Assembly: GCA_029959865.1 (NCBI GenBank)
Contig: JASCPE010000002.1
Location: forward strand, 434,001 to 498,000
Length of the DNA stretch: 64,000 nt
Direction of reading: 5' to 3'
Source: Microbacteriaceae bacterium PS02070
GTDB taxonomy: Bacteria > Actinomycetota > Actinomycetes > Actinomycetales > Microbacteriaceae
A program made the position numbers and the translations under genes. The number at the start of each line of letters is the position of its first letter. Position 1 is the stretch's first letter. Under the pieces are notes generated by a model. That model had not been told where the DNA came from. It did no database searches and saw only the letters and a program-made list of their open reading frames with translations. Of the stretch, positions 1 to 10,541 are shown piece after piece.

Positions 1-254
1 GTGGTGGTCAGATCGAAGATCGCCTCGTCTGCGCTCGCACCCGCCGTCGTCAGCTCCGACAGTCGCTGGTCGTACGAGTCGTCGTCAGGGTTGCCAATGG
101 CGCCCGCGAAGATCGTCGGGTTGGTTGTCACGCCGACGACGTTCCGCGTCTTGATCAGATCGGCGAGGTTGCCCGTCGTGATCCGTGCACGGGAGAGGTC
201 GTCGAGCCAGATGCTGACGCCGGCGTCGCTGAGCGCCTGTGTGGGGGTGGTCAT
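1..254 (-). CDS. tal: Transaldolase, N-terminal part (runs off the window)
   Basis: Only the first 84 or so residues are inside the window. The reading frame begins [20 protein letters not shown] and continues through [15 protein letters not shown], the N-terminal signature of bacterial transaldolases. The enzyme moves a dihydroxyacetone unit between sedoheptulose-7-phosphate and glyceraldehyde-3-phosphate in the cytoplasmic pentose phosphate pathway. Its ATG overlaps the TGA of the upstream transketolase gene by 4 bp, so the two are almost certainly translationally coupled in one operon. The catalytic lysine lies beyond the window edge and cannot be checked. The identification is firm. Confidence 0.93.
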   Translation of the reverse strand, partial: MTTPTQALSDAGVSIWLDDLSRARITTGNLADLIKTRNVVGVTTNPTIFAGAIGNPDDDSYDQRLSELTTAGASADEAIFDLTT

Positions 255-2347
255 GAGTTCTCCTTCACGGTTTCACGAGCAGCGGCGGTCACGGCCTCCG
301 CCGTGATGCCGAACTTCTCGAACAGAGTCTTGTAGTCCGCAGACGCACCGAAGTGGTCGATGCCGACCGTGCGTCCGCGGTCGCCGACGATGCCGCGCCA
401 GAGCGCGGTGGCGCCGGCCTCGACGGACACGCGGGCGCGGATCTCCGAGGGCAGCACGCTCTCGCGGTACGCCTCGTCCTCCTCGTCGAACCACTCCAGC
501 GCCGGAGCGGACACGACGCGGGCGTTGATTCCGTCCTGCTTCAGTGCCTCGCGGGCGGCGAGCGCCAGCTGGACCTCGGAGCCGGTCCCGATGATGATCA
601 CGTCGGGCGTGCCACCGGGTGCCTCCGCGAGGATGTACGCCCCGCGCGTGGCGCCGTGCGCCGATGCGAGGGTGTCACCCTCGGCGTCGCCCTCGCCACG
701 CTCGAAGACGGGGAGGTTCTGACGCGTCAGAGCGAAGCCGGACGGGCCTTCGTTGCGGCGCAGAGCTTCCAACCAGACCTCGGCCGTTTCGTTCGCGTCG
801 GCGGGACGCACAACAGCGAGGTTCGGGATGAGGCGGAGCGAAGACAACTGCTCGATCGGCTGGTGGGTGGGACCGTCCTCACCGAGGGCGATGGAGTCGT
901 GTGTCCACACGAACAACGACGGAACGTTCATCAGCGCGGCCAAGCGCACCGCAGGGCGCATGTAGTCGCTGAAGATCAGGAACGTGCCGCCAAAAGGACG
1001 CGTGGGTCCGTGCAGCTTGATGCCGTTGATGATCGCACCCATGGCATGCTCACGGATACCGAAGTGCAGCACACGGCCGTAGGGGTCGCCCGACCACTCG
1101 TCGGTCGACCACTCCACGGGGATGAACGACTTCGCGTCCTTGATCGTGGTGTTGTTCGACTCGGCGAGGTCGGCCGAGCCGCCCCACAGTTCCGGCAGTT
1201 CGGGGGCGAGGGCGTTGATGACCTTGCCGGACGCCGCGCGCGTCGAGATCTCCTCGCCGGCAGCGAAAACGGGCAGGGCCTTCTCGATGCCCTCGGGGAG
1301 CTCCTGCGCATCCAGCCGGCGCAGCAGTTCGCGCCGCTCCGGGTTCGCCTCCGCCCAGGCGTCGAACGACTTCTGCCATTCGGCGCGGGCGTCTGCGCCA
1401 CGCTGCACCAGTTCGCGCGTGTGACCGATGACCTCGTCGGAGACCTCGAAGGTCTTGTCCGGGTCGAAACCGAGCACCTTCTTCGTTGCGGCGAGTTCTT
1501 CCGCGCCCAGGGCTGAGCCGTGGATCTTGCCGGTGTTCTGCTTCTTCGGCGCAGGCCACCCGATGATGGTCTTGAGGATGATGATGGACGGGCGCCCGGT
1601 CTCGTCGCGCGCCGCCTCGATGGCGGAGAAGAGCTCGGCGACGTCTTCGACGTACTCGCCGGTCTTCTTCCAGTCCACGGTCTGGACGTGCCAGCCGTAG
1701 GCCTCGTAGCGCTTGGCGACATCCTCCGTGAAGGCCACGTCGGTGTCGTCCTCGATCGAGATCTGGTTCGCGTCGTAGAACGCGATGAGATTTCCGAGCT
1801 GCTGGTGTCCGGCGAGGCTCGAGGCCTCCGAGGTGATGCCCTCTTCCAGGTCGCCGTCACTGGCGATCGTGTAGATGAAGTGGTCGAACGGACTCGTGCC
1901 GGGGGCGGCGTCCGGGTCGAACAGGCCGCGCTCATACCGGGCGGCGTACGCGAAGCCGACCGCGGAGGCCAGACCCTGCCCGAGCGGGCCGGTCGTGATC
2001 TCGACGCCATCGGTGTGGTCGAACTCGGGGTGCCCGGGGGTCTTTGAGCCCCAGGTGCGCAATGCCTTCAGATCGTCGAGCTCGAGCCCGAAGCCGCCGA
2101 GGTAGAGCTGCACGTACTGCGTCAGAGACGAGTGGCCCGCCGAGAGCACGAACCGGTCACGTCCGGCCCAATGGGTGTCCTTCGGGTCGTGGCGCATGAC
2201 GCGCTGGTACAGCAGGTAGGCGAGAGGGGCGAGGCTCATCGCGGTGCCGGGGTGGCCGTTGCCAACCTTTTCCACCGCGTCCGCGGCCAGGACACGTGCC
2301 GTGTCCACTGCGCGTCGATCGACTTCGTCCCATACAAGTTCAGCCAC
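251..2347 (-). CDS. tkt: Transketolase
   Basis: A 698-residue transketolase, the thiamine-diphosphate enzyme that moves two-carbon ketol units in the pentose phosphate pathway. Visible are the N-terminal [19 protein letters not shown] segment, the TDP/metal-binding SDGDLEEG region near residue 160, and the pyrimidine-domain [18 protein letters not shown] segment. I chose the GTG at 2347 (protein [12 protein letters not shown]) because a GAGGAAAGG ribosome-binding site sits about 7 bases upstream. The frame stays open to 2446, but the added residues look unlike the family. It is followed directly by tal in an ATGA overlap and is divergent from ctaB across about 220 bp. Confidence 0.95.
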   Translation of the reverse strand: MAELVWDEVDRRAVDTARVLAADAVEKVGNGHPGTAMSLAPLAYLLYQRVMRHDPKDTHWAGRDRFVLSAGHSSLTQYVQLYLGGFGLELDDLKALRTWGSKTPGHPEFDHTDGVEITTGPLGQGLASAVGFAYAARYERGLFDPDAAPGTSPFDHFIYTIASDGDLEEGITSEASSLAGHQQLGNLIAFYDANQISIEDDTDVAFTEDVAKRYEAYGWHVQTVDWKKTGEYVEDVAELFSAIEAARDETGRPSIIILKTIIGWPAPKKQNTGKIHGSALGAEELAATKKVLGFDPDKTFEVSDEVIGHTRELVQRGADARAEWQKSFDAWAEANPERRELLRRLDAQELPEGIEKALPVFAAGEEISTRAASGKVINALAPELPELWGGSADLAESNNTTIKDAKSFIPVEWSTDEWSGDPYGRVLHFGIREHAMGAIINGIKLHGPTRPFGGTFLIFSDYMRPAVRLAALMNVPSLFVWTHDSIALGEDGPTHQPIEQLSSLRLIPNLAVVRPADANETAEVWLEALRRNEGPSGFALTRQNLPVFERGEGDAEGDTLASAHGATRGAYILAEAPGGTPDVIIIGTGSEVQLALAAREALKQDGINARVVSAPALEWFDEEDEAYRESVLPSEIRARVSVEAGATALWRGIVGDRGRTVGIDHFGASADYKTLFEKFGITAEAVTAAARETVKENS

Positions 2348-2564
2348 ACGGCCGCCTTTCCTCAGGGCGTCTGTGCACAGTCTGGCGCCCTCGCTGAGAT
2401 GGAGAGGGGGTGAAAGAAGGCACGGACGCACGCGTGTTTTCAGCATAGCGAAGCCGGTGACGAAGGGGGTCCGAATATGACGCGTGACGGCCTTCGGTTT
2501 CGCGCTCCGCCGCGCGCAGATGCCCTAGACTCGGACGGGACGATCGGCGATACGAGCGGGAGCG

Positions 2565-3491
2565 ATGGACATCACGACGACGCAGCGGACACCGGCGCGC
2601 GAGAGCCGGACCTCCTGGGGTCGAACCATTCGCGCGTATGTCGCATTGACCAAGCCGCGCGTGCTGGAACTGCTCCTGGTCACCACGGTTCCGGTCATGA
2701 TCCTCGCGGAGCGAGGGCTCCCGAACCTCTGGCTCGTGCTCGCTACCGTCATCGGTGGTTCGATGTCGGCGGGGTCAGCAGCCGCGTTCAACATGTATCT
2801 CGACCGCGACATCGATGCGCACATGCAGCGCACGGAGAAGCGCCCGCTCGTCACGGGGGAGATCACCCCGCGGGCCGCACTCATCTTCGCGTGGACTCTG
2901 GCAGTCCTTTCCACGGTGTGGCTGCTGCTGACGACAAACTGGCTGGCCGCCGTCCTCAGTGCAACCGCGATCTTCTTCTACGTCGTGATCTACACGATGA
3001 TCCTCAAGCGGCGCACCGAGCAGAACATCGTCTGGGGCGGCATCGCCGGCTGCTTCCCCGTGCTCATCGGGTGGTCCGCGGTGACCGGGTCGCTTTCTTG
3101 GGCGCCGCTCGTTCTGTTCCTGCTCGTGTTCCTCTGGACACCGCCGCACTACTGGCCGCTCTCGATGAAGTACCGCACGCAGTACGAAGATGTCGACGTG
3201 CCGATGCTGGGCGCCACCCGCGACGGCTCCCAGGTGGGTCTGCAGGTCATCCTGTACGCGTGGGCGACCGTTGCCGCGTCGCTCCTGCTGATCCCGATCG
3301 CGCAGATGGGGCTCGTCTACACGGCCTCGGCGCTTGTCTTCGGTGGCTGGTTCATCGTCGAGTCCCACGTGCTCTACAGCCGCGCGGTCACGGGTGCGCA
3401 GCCTCGCCCGATGCGCGTCTTCCACGCGTCGATCACATATCTGACGCTGCTCTTCGTGGCCATCGCCGTCGACCCGCTGCTTCCCTTCTGA
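2565..3491 (+). CDS. ctaB: Protoheme IX farnesyltransferase (heme O synthase)
   Basis: A 308-residue polytopic membrane prenyltransferase of the UbiA family that adds a farnesyl group to heme b to give heme O for cytochrome oxidase. The first aspartate-rich motif is in [20 protein letters not shown] (about residues 76-95) and the second in [13 protein letters not shown] (about 205-217). Between and after these are about nine hydrophobic segments, and the length is normal. The next enzyme of the route, heme A synthase (ctaA), is 4 kb away on the other strand. The SURF1 oxidase-assembly gene is also in the window at 33 kb. A plausible -10 element (TAGACT) lies about 35 bases before the start. 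Confidence 0.95.
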   Translation: MDITTTQRTPARESRTSWGRTIRAYVALTKPRVLELLLVTTVPVMILAERGLPNLWLVLATVIGGSMSAGSAAAFNMYLDRDIDAHMQRTEKRPLVTGEITPRAALIFAWTLAVLSTVWLLLTTNWLAAVLSATAIFFYVVIYTMILKRRTEQNIVWGGIAGCFPVLIGWSAVTGSLSWAPLVLFLLVFLWTPPHYWPLSMKYRTQYEDVDVPMLGATRDGSQVGLQVILYAWATVAASLLLIPIAQMGLVYTASALVFGGWFIVESHVLYSRAVTGAQPRPMRVFHASITYLTLLFVAIAVDPLLPF

Positions 3492-3668
3492 CCCAGCCGG
3501 GTATCCCGCGCCCTTTATCAGGGACCGAGCCGGCACGGGCCCCGTTCTTCGCTCGGCGTCATGAGACGTCACGCTCCGTCATGCAATGCGGCGGGCGTTG
3601 CACCCACCGCGTTCTGCTCGAGATGGTGATTCATCGGCACACAGCCGACACCGACAGAAAGCAGAACG

Positions 3669-4823
3669 ATGACTGACACGACCGATTCGGCCGCGGCAGC
3701 CACCGCGAACGAGCAGCCGAAGCGACGCACAGGACTCCTGATCGTCGCCTTCGTCGCCGTTGCCGCACTCGCGGCCGGTGGCGGAGCCCTCATTGCGCGT
3801 AGCCTCCCGACCGGCTCCACCACGGCACCGGCCCCCGCGGCGGACGAAGGCGCGGCAAGCGCAGCATCCGTCGACATCGAGTACGGAGAGGCGCGAGGCA
3901 CCGCGGACGTCCATCAGGACGACGCGCTGGTGTCGACAGAATGGCTCTCCGAGAACCTGGACGACCCCTCTCTCGTGATCATCGAGGTCAGCGAGGGACG
4001 TTCCACCAGTACCTTGACCTCGTACGACACCGGGCACATTCCCGGGGCCGTCGAGTTCGTCTGGTACCGCGACTTCGTACAGCAGCTCACTCGGGATCTC
4101 GTCGACCGAGAGCAGTTCACAACGCTCGCGCAGTCCGCCGGGATCGAGCCCGACTCCACGGTCGTCATCTACGGCGACGCGAACAACTGGTTCGCCGCCT
4201 ACGGTGCCTGGGTCTTCAAGCTGTACGGATTCGACGACGTGAAACTCCTCGATGGAGGACGCGCAGCGTGGGAAGCGGAGGGCAAGGAACTCAGTGCCAC
4301 CGCGGAGGTACCGACGCCCGGGACATGGGAAGCGGAGGCGCCCAACTCCGACATCCGAGCGTTCCAGCCCGAGGTCCTCGAGGCGGCGACCGGTGAGTCG
4401 GATGCTGTCATCATCGATATTCGAGGACCCGCTGAGTTCAGCGGCGAGATCGGCGTTGCCGAGGGATTCGGTGGCGAAGCCGCCGCGAAGTGGGGCCACA
4501 TCCCTACGGCAGTCAACGCACCGTGGGGCCAGATCGTCAATCAGCAGGACGACGGTGGTGACGGGACCTTCAAGGACATCGAGGAGATTCGACAGCACTA
4601 TGCCGACCTCGGCGTCGACGGGACGAAGCCGATCATCGTCTACTGCCGCATCGGCGAACGGGCCAGCCACACCTGGTACGCACTGAGCCAACTCCTCGGA
4701 TACGACGTCAAGCTCTACGACGGATCGTGGACCGAATGGGGCAACTCGGTCGGGGTTCCCGTTTCCAACCCGACCCTCGAGGCCAGCGGTGGATACAGCG
4801 GCCTCTGGGGCGGCGAGGACTGA
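3669..4823 (+). CDS. Tandem-rhodanese sulfurtransferase with N-terminal membrane anchor
   Basis: A 384-residue protein with a hydrophobic segment at about residues 23-46 (LLIVAFVAVAALAAGGG), a low-complexity Ala/Pro linker, then two rhodanese domains. The C-terminal domain has the active-site loop CRIGERASHTW with Cys326 as the sulfur carrier. At the matching place the N-terminal domain reads YGDANNWFAAY with no cysteine, as is usual for the structural half of tandem thiosulfate sulfurtransferases. The topology puts the enzyme outside the membrane, either anchored or secreted. The next gene, 5 bp downstream, is a YeeE/YedE-type transporter, so the pair probably handles thiosulfate or persulfide sulfur at the cell surface. 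The exact donor is not deducible. Confidence 0.88.
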   Translation: MTDTTDSAAAATANEQPKRRTGLLIVAFVAVAALAAGGGALIARSLPTGSTTAPAPAADEGAASAASVDIEYGEARGTADVHQDDALVSTEWLSENLDDPSLVIIEVSEGRSTSTLTSYDTGHIPGAVEFVWYRDFVQQLTRDLVDREQFTTLAQSAGIEPDSTVVIYGDANNWFAAYGAWVFKLYGFDDVKLLDGGRAAWEAEGKELSATAEVPTPGTWEAEAPNSDIRAFQPEVLEAATGESDAVIIDIRGPAEFSGEIGVAEGFGGEAAAKWGHIPTAVNAPWGQIVNQQDDGGDGTFKDIEEIRQHYADLGVDGTKPIIVYCRIGERASHTWYALSQLLGYDVKLYDGSWTEWGNSVGVPVSNPTLEASGGYSGLWGGED

Positions 4824-4828
4824 CCCGC

Positions 4829-6070
4829 GTGACCTCTGTCATCACGGACAGCGGTGGTGTCTCCCCAGGGAGCGCCACCGCTGCGCGTCCGATCGGGTGG
4901 ACGCGCGCGGACACCGCGCGCACCATCCTGGCGCTGACGCTGGCCGCAGGGCTCGCCGTCACGGCGACGATCCTGCACAACGCGGCGGGAAGCGCTCCCG
5001 CCACGTCGCTGCTGATCGGCGCCGCACTCGGGATCGTGTTCGAACGCGGACGGTTCTGCTTCTACTGCATCTTCCGCGACCTGTTCGAGAAGAAGAACTC
5101 CCGCGGCTCCTACTCGATCCTCACGGCGCTCGCCGTCGGGTCCGTGGGATACGCGATCGTGTTCGCCATGCGCCTGCCCGCGCCCGTGCCGGGCAGCGAA
5201 GCCCCGGGAGCACACGTCGGCCCCGTCAGCCTCGCGCTGGTTGTCGCCGGGGTCGTTTTCGGCCTCGGCGTCGTGATCTCCGGGGGGTGTATCGCGGGGC
5301 ACCTGTACCGGCTCGGGGAGGGGAGTCTGCGCGCCATTCCCGCGCTCGCAGGTGCCCTGGTGGGCTTTGGCCTCGGGTTCGCCACGTGGAATCCCATCGC
5401 CCGACTGACAGTGCTCGGAGCGCCCGCCCCCTGGCTGCCGGCCGCCGCGGGCTACGTTCCGGCGCTGGTTCTCCAGTTAGGTGTTCTCACGGCGATCGGC
5501 GTGGCGTTGCTGCGCTGGAATCCCCCGCAGGCGGCGCAACCGGAACGAGTGATCACCGCGACCGAGATACGCCGTAGCCTCTTCTTCAAACGGTGGCCAA
5601 CGCTCCTCACGGGGGCTTTGGTGGGACTCATCGGCGTCATCGCCTACCTTCGTGTCGGACCGCTCGGCGTCACGAGTCAGCTCTCGAGCGCGACCCGCAC
5701 GGTGCTCGATGACACCGGGTGGATACCGGAAACCCTGGTCGGAATCGACGGAGCCCTGGCGGGGTGCGTCGCACTTGTGATCGACACGATCACCGACAAC
5801 GGGTGGCTCATCATCGGAATCCTCGTGGGCTCCCTCGCTGCTGCTCTTCCCGGCCGACGATTCCGCCTCGAGCCGGTGGGAGCACGGGGGAGCGGTGCTG
5901 CCCTCCTGGGCGGAATCATGATCGGGTGGAGCGCGGTCATCGGACTCGGATGCACTGTCGGCGTCTTCCTCTCCGGTATTCAGGCCTTCGCGGTCTCCGG
6001 GTGGGTCTTCGCAATCGCGCTCGTCAGCGGTCTCGCTGTGGGCTTCGCGCTGAAGCTGAATCGCTTCTGA
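4829..6070 (+). CDS. YeeE/YedE-family sulfur-compound transporter
   Basis: A 413-residue integral membrane protein of the YeeE/YedE family, whose characterised member TsuA imports thiosulfate. Conserved cysteine-bearing segments are present: GRFCFYCIFRD near residue 75, SGGCIAGHLYRLGEGS near 150, and GLGCTVGVFLSGIQAF near 370. In TsuA, cysteines at comparable places relay the substrate through the pore. I chose the GTG at 4829 because it starts 5 bp after the rhodanese stop, and in-frame starts upstream would overlap that gene by about 100 bp. Co-transcription with the sulfurtransferase is likely. Thiosulfate as substrate is inferred from the family; selenium or other sulfur oxyanions are possible. 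Confidence 0.85.
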   Translation: MTSVITDSGGVSPGSATAARPIGWTRADTARTILALTLAAGLAVTATILHNAAGSAPATSLLIGAALGIVFERGRFCFYCIFRDLFEKKNSRGSYSILTALAVGSVGYAIVFAMRLPAPVPGSEAPGAHVGPVSLALVVAGVVFGLGVVISGGCIAGHLYRLGEGSLRAIPALAGALVGFGLGFATWNPIARLTVLGAPAPWLPAAAGYVPALVLQLGVLTAIGVALLRWNPPQAAQPERVITATEIRRSLFFKRWPTLLTGALVGLIGVIAYLRVGPLGVTSQLSSATRTVLDDTGWIPETLVGIDGALAGCVALVIDTITDNGWLIIGILVGSLAAALPGRRFRLEPVGARGSGAALLGGIMIGWSAVIGLGCTVGVFLSGIQAFAVSGWVFAIALVSGLAVGFALKLNRF

Positions 6071-6288
6071 CGCTTCTTCACACGCTGCGTGCGACGACAG
6101 GGCGCGGTGGGCGCGGCCGAACTCCGCCGGTGCGGCCGGAGCCGGAAGCTCCGCGCATGATCGTGGCGACGCGCGTGAAGCCCCGAGACATCCGGCGCCG
6201 TTCCTGTCAGAGTGGGGAGTCAAGCGGCCCGCGGCACCACGCACGAGCCAGGTGAGGCGATCCGCACTCCGCACGAGAGCGAGGACCC

Positions 6289-7827
6289 ATGAACGATCAG
6301 GCATTCCAGCTCACCGCCATTGCGATCTACTTCGCGGCGATGATCGGAATCGGCGTCTACGCCGCGCGCAAGAACCAAAGCCACGAGGACTACATGCTCG
6401 CTGGCCGCAGTCTCAGCCCGACGACCGCGGCATTGAGCGCGGGAGCATCGGACATGTCCGGGTGGCTCATGATGGGCCTTCCCGGTGCCATCTACGCGGC
6501 GGGACTCATCGAGGCGTGGATCGCCATCGGACTGACGATCGGCGCATATCTCAACTGGCGCTTCGTCGCACCGCGGTTGCGCGCATACACAGAGGTCGCC
6601 GGAAACTCCATCACAGTGCCGAGCTTCTTCGAGAACCGACTCAAGGACCGGACCCGCCTCTTACGCGTGGTGTCCTCGCTGGTGATCCTCGTCTTCTTCA
6701 CCTTCTACATCTCGTCCGGCATGGTGGCCGGCGGTGTCTTCTTTGAGAGCTCGTTCGGCGTCGAGTACATCTGGGGCATGTTGCTGGTCGCGGGGGTGAC
6801 GCTGCTCTACACCCTCTTCGGTGGTTTTCTTGGGGCCTCGCTCACCGACGTGGTGCAGGGCCTGATGATGATGGGCGCGCTCGTCGCCATTCCGGTCATC
6901 GCGACCGTGACGCTCGGGGGCCCCGGCAACGTCGTGGACGCCGTCAACGCGGTCGATCCGGAGCTGTTCTCCCTCGTGGGCGGGGGCCTCACGCCTGTCG
7001 TGCTCTTGGCGATCGTGTCGGCGGCGGCGTGGGGGCTCGGCTACGCGGGCCAGCCGCACATTATCGTCCGATTCATGGCGTTGCGCAGTGTCCGCGCGGC
7101 CACTCCGGCCAGGCGGGTCGGCATGTCGTGGATGATCCTGTCGCTCGCCGGAGCCGTCACCTCGGGCTTCATCGGCCTGGCGTACATTCAGCGCAACGCG
7201 CTCGATCTGGCCGATCCGGAGACGATCAACCTCGTCATGTCGCAGGTGCTCTTCCACCCGCTGGTTGCCGGCTTCGTGCTTGCGGCGGTGCTTGCCGCAA
7301 TTATGAGCACTGTGTCCAGCCAGCTCATCGTCTGCTCCTCGGCGCTCGTGGAAGACCTCTACCGCGTCGTAACGAAGCGAACGCCCTCGCAGAAGACGCT
7401 CGCACTTGCGGGTCGTCTCTGCGTGCTCGCGATCGCCGTCATCGCCGGTGTCATGGCGATCGACCAGAGTGGCACGATTCTCGAGCTCGTCGGTTTCGCC
7501 TGGGCGGGGTTCGGCGCGGCGTTCGGGCCGGTCATCCTCCTTGCGCTGTTCTGGCGACGACTGACGAACTGGGGGGCGCTGACCGGAATGGTCGTCGGCG
7601 GCGTCACGGTGTTCGTATGGCCGCTGTTCGGTACCGGCCTCTACGAGATCGTGCCCGGCTTCGCGCTGAACCTGATCGTTGCCGTCGTCGTCAGCAGATT
7701 TACGTGGAAGCCCAACGAGGAGATCGACCGGGAGTTCGACGAGGCGGCACGCCTCGTCCGGGAGAAGGATGACACCACCTACGGCGCCCAACCGAGCACG
7801 CCGAACAGCGCCACGCGGGTGGCCTGA
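6289..7827 (+). CDS. putP: Sodium/proline symporter
   Basis: A 512-residue sodium:solute symporter. The protein opens with a transmembrane segment and the family's DYMLAGRSLSPTTAALSAGA stretch. It also has ASDMSGWLMMGLPGAIY (Na+/substrate-binding region of PutP) and the ALFWRRLTNWGALTGMVVGG segment near the C-terminus. About 13 hydrophobic segments are visible, matching the family. PutP imports proline as a nutrient or compatible solute. The gene is monocistronic: about 220 bp with no recognisable gene precede it, and a GC-rich hairpin separates it from the convergent ctaA. No nearby putA is in the window. Confidence 0.92.
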   Translation: MNDQAFQLTAIAIYFAAMIGIGVYAARKNQSHEDYMLAGRSLSPTTAALSAGASDMSGWLMMGLPGAIYAAGLIEAWIAIGLTIGAYLNWRFVAPRLRAYTEVAGNSITVPSFFENRLKDRTRLLRVVSSLVILVFFTFYISSGMVAGGVFFESSFGVEYIWGMLLVAGVTLLYTLFGGFLGASLTDVVQGLMMMGALVAIPVIATVTLGGPGNVVDAVNAVDPELFSLVGGGLTPVVLLAIVSAAAWGLGYAGQPHIIVRFMALRSVRAATPARRVGMSWMILSLAGAVTSGFIGLAYIQRNALDLADPETINLVMSQVLFHPLVAGFVLAAVLAAIMSTVSSQLIVCSSALVEDLYRVVTKRTPSQKTLALAGRLCVLAIAVIAGVMAIDQSGTILELVGFAWAGFGAAFGPVILLALFWRRLTNWGALTGMVVGGVTVFVWPLFGTGLYEIVPGFALNLIVAVVVSRFTWKPNEEIDREFDEAARLVREKDDTTYGAQPSTPNSATRVA

Positions 7828-7852
7828 ATCACCTCGCCAGCGACGATCCACG

Positions 7853-7870
7853 GCGCGGGCGAGCCCGCGC
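7853..7870. terminator. GC-rich hairpin between convergent putP and ctaA
   Basis: The 8-bp arms GCGCGGGC and GCCCGCGC are separated by 2 bases, so the folded form has a slightly larger loop. It lies 26 bp after putP and 65 bp after the end of ctaA, so it could stop transcription from either side. There is no clear T-tract, which is common in high-GC actinobacteria. Confidence 0.5.
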
Positions 7871-7934
7871 GGAGGAAGGTTCGCTCAGCGTGACGGCACG
7901 TCCGCGCTCAGCGCATGCCGCGTCGTCGCTCGCG

Positions 7935-8897
7935 TTAGCGGGCCGCGACGGTCTCGGGTGCGCGCGGATCGGTGGGGGTGAGTGTCGCCACCGGCGCCTT
8001 CAGATTCATCACGACCGCAGTCATCGCCGCCACGAGACACACGGCGAGCACCATGTGGATGTTCACGAGCGCGATGGGCAGGCCCGTGCGCGCCTGCCAG
8101 ACCCCGACGATGATCTGGATGATCTCGATTCCCAGCAGGAGGCTCGTCCAGCGGGTGAGATTGAGCACCTTCGGGGTTCGCAACGATCCCAGAACAAGGC
8201 CGATCGTCAGGAGGAACGTGACGTAGCCCGGCCAACTGTGCACGTGCTGCCAGAAGCTCGGGTCCAGTCCGTTTCGGGCTGCGGAGTCGTCACCGGCGTG
8301 CGGTCCGGCGCCGGTGAGAATGATCCCCACGATCACAGTGACGGTCACGGCGAAGGTCGTGAGGTGCGTCAGGATCGCATAGCGGCGCGGCACCGCGAGT
8401 CGCCGAGCGCTCGGCGGCGCGTAAACGAGCACGAGGTTCGCGGTGGAGACGGCGACAAGACCCGCGGAGACGAAATAGTGCACGCCGACGACCGACGGGT
8501 GCAGGTGCATCCACACGGTGATGCCGCCGATCAGCGCCTGCAGGATGATGCCGAGGCCCACGATGAATGTCAGCCGAGCCGGAGCTGGACGCTCGTGTCG
8601 TTGGCGGATGACGGCGAGGAAGGCGAACGCGGCGATCACGACGAGAACCCCGGTGAGCGTACGGTTGCCGAACTCGATCAGGGAGTGGGCCGAGAGCTCT
8701 GCCGTCGGAATGAGGGACTCGGGCGTGCAGGTCGGCCACGTCGGACAGCCCATCCCCGAACCGGTGAGACGCACGAGTCCGCCCGTGCCGACGATGCCGA
8801 TGTTCGAGATGAGCAGAGCCCAGGCGGTGATCTTCACCCAGCGGGTCACCGTAGTCGGCATCAGCGCGTCGCGGACGCGGGTGCGGAAGTCGTTCAT
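7935..8897 (-). CDS. ctaA: Heme A synthase (COX15/CtaA family)
   Basis: A 320-residue, eight-helix membrane enzyme that oxidises heme O to heme A for aa3-type cytochrome oxidase. It has the family's N-terminal block with GLVRLTGSGMGCPTWPTC (cysteine pair), EFGNRTLTGVLV with its histidine-bearing helices following, and the C-terminal-half block HSWPGYVTFLL and VNIHMVLAV. I placed the start at the ATG giving MNDFRTRVRD; the frame stays open upstream, but that part is antisense to sufB. The gene diverges from the suf operon across 225 bp, which must hold both promoters. Together with ctaB and SURF1 it shows a heme-copper oxidase respiratory chain. Confidence 0.92.
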   Translation of the reverse strand: MNDFRTRVRDALMPTTVTRWVKITAWALLISNIGIVGTGGLVRLTGSGMGCPTWPTCTPESLIPTAELSAHSLIEFGNRTLTGVLVVIAAFAFLAVIRQRHERPAPARLTFIVGLGIILQALIGGITVWMHLHPSVVGVHYFVSAGLVAVSTANLVLVYAPPSARRLAVPRRYAILTHLTTFAVTVTVIVGIILTGAGPHAGDDSAARNGLDPSFWQHVHSWPGYVTFLLTIGLVLGSLRTPKVLNLTRWTSLLLGIEIIQIIVGVWQARTGLPIALVNIHMVLAVCLVAAMTAVVMNLKAPVATLTPTDPRAPETVAAR

Positions 8898-9122
8898 GCG
8901 ATGCCTCCCGGGCCATCGAGGGAATCGGGCGCCCGAACGGGCGAGTGCCTGTAGACTCGGGGGAGCGAATGCCGTCGAGTAAGGCTCTGTTGTTACACAG
9001 TCTAAATGCGCCATTCGAGGTCGCGAACACGGTCCGAGAAGCGGCATCCCCCCGGTCAGACTCCGAGGCGGACAGGAATGCCGGGGCGGCTCACACCGCT
9101 GGGACCATGAGGAGGAAAAGTC

Positions 9123-10541
9123 ATGGCAGATGTGCTTATTGACCGGCCAGAGCTCGAAGGACTCGGTGTCTATGAGTTCGGCTGGCACGACCCCGACGCT
9201 GCGGGGGCGAGCGCGAAACGCGGTCTGAGCGAAGCCGTCGTCCGCGACATCTCCGCGCTCAAGGCAGAGCCGGAGTGGATGCTCAAGCAGCGCCTGAAGG
9301 GCCTGCAACTGTTCGGCCGCAAGCCCATGCCCACCTGGGGCGCGGACCTGTCCGACATCGATTTCGAGAACATCAAGTACTTCGTCCGGTCGACGGAGAA
9401 GCAGGCGCAGACGTGGGAGGACCTCCCCGAGGACATCCGTAACACGTATGAGCGCCTCGGCATCCCTGAGGCGGAACGCCAGCGCCTGGTCGCCGGTGTC
9501 GCCGCGCAGTACGAGTCCGAGGTCGTCTACCACCAGATCCGCGAGGACCTCGAGGAGCAGGGTGTCATCTTCATGGACACCGACACGGCGCTCCGCGAGC
9601 ACCCCGAGTTCTTCCAGGAGTACTTCGGCACCGTCATCCCCGCGGGCGACAACAAGTTCGCGGCGCTGAACACCGCCGTCTGGTCGGGTGGATCGTTCGT
9701 GTACGTCCCCAAGGGCGTGCACGTCGAGATTCCGCTGCAGGCATACTTCCGTATCAACACGGAGAACATGGGTCAGTTCGAGCGGACGCTGATCATCGCT
9801 GATGAGGACTCCTACGTCCACTACATCGAAGGCTGCACGGCGCCGATCTACAAGAGCGACTCGCTGCACTCCGCCGTCGTCGAGATCATCGTCAAGAAGA
9901 ACGCCCGTGTGCGTTACACGACGATTCAGAACTGGTCGAACAACGTCTACAACCTCGTCACCAAGCGTGCCGTCGCCCACGAGGGCGCCACGATGGAATG
10001 GGTCGACGGCAACATCGGCTCGAAGGTCACGATGAAGTACCCGTCGATCTTCCTGATGGGCGAGCACGCCAAGGGCGAGACCCTGTCGGTCGCCTTCGCC
10101 GGCCCCGGCCAGCACCAGGACGCCGGCGCGAAGATGATCCACATGGCGCCGTACACCCAGTCCTCGATCGTCTCCAAGTCGATCGCGCGCGGCGGTGGAC
10201 GCGCGGGGTACCGCGGTGAAGTGCGTGTCGACCCGAACGCTCACCACTCCGCCAACACAGTGCGCTGTGACGCGCTCCTGGTGGACACGATCTCCCGTTC
10301 TGACACGTACCCTGCCATCGACATCCGCGTCGACGACGTGCAGCTGGGCCACGAGGCGACTGTTTCGAAGGTCAGCGAAGAGCAGCTCTTCTATCTGATG
10401 AGCCGCGGCATGCCTGAAGACGAAGCGATGGCGATGATCGTGCGCGGCTTCATCGAGCCGATCGCCCGCGAACTGCCGATGGAGTACGCCCTCGAACTCA
10501 ACAAGCTCATCGAGATGGGCATGGAAGGATCCGTCGGCTGA
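9123..10541 (+). CDS. sufB: Fe-S cluster scaffold subunit SufB
   Basis: A 472-residue SufB, the scaffold subunit of the SufBC2D complex that builds Fe-S clusters in the cytoplasm. Typical features are [40 protein letters not shown], the cysteine in [20 protein letters not shown], and the C-terminal block [20 protein letters not shown]. An AGGAGGAAAAG-type ribosome-binding site lies just before the ATG. Its TGA overlaps the sufD ATG by one base (TGATG). No SufR-type repressor gene, usual at the head of many actinobacterial suf operons, is seen upstream. Confidence 0.96.
   Translation: MADVLIDRPELEGLGVYEFGWHDPDAAGASAKRGLSEAVVRDISALKAEPEWMLKQRLKGLQLFGRKPMPTWGADLSDIDFENIKYFVRSTEKQAQTWEDLPEDIRNTYERLGIPEAERQRLVAGVAAQYESEVVYHQIREDLEEQGVIFMDTDTALREHPEFFQEYFGTVIPAGDNKFAALNTAVWSGGSFVYVPKGVHVEIPLQAYFRINTENMGQFERTLIIADEDSYVHYIEGCTAPIYKSDSLHSAVVEIIVKKNARVRYTTIQNWSNNVYNLVTKRAVAHEGATMEWVDGNIGSKVTMKYPSIFLMGEHAKGETLSVAFAGPGQHQDAGAKMIHMAPYTQSSIVSKSIARGGGRAGYRGEVRVDPNAHHSANTVRCDALLVDTISRSDTYPAIDIRVDDVQLGHEATVSKVSEEQLFYLMSRGMPEDEAMAMIVRGFIEPIARELPMEYALELNKLIEMGMEGSVG

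Noticed and set aside
8898-10352. An 805-codon fused gene extending ctaA upstream
   Set aside because: The upstream half is exactly antisense to sufB, whose frame is well supported; ctaA has a normal start at 8897.
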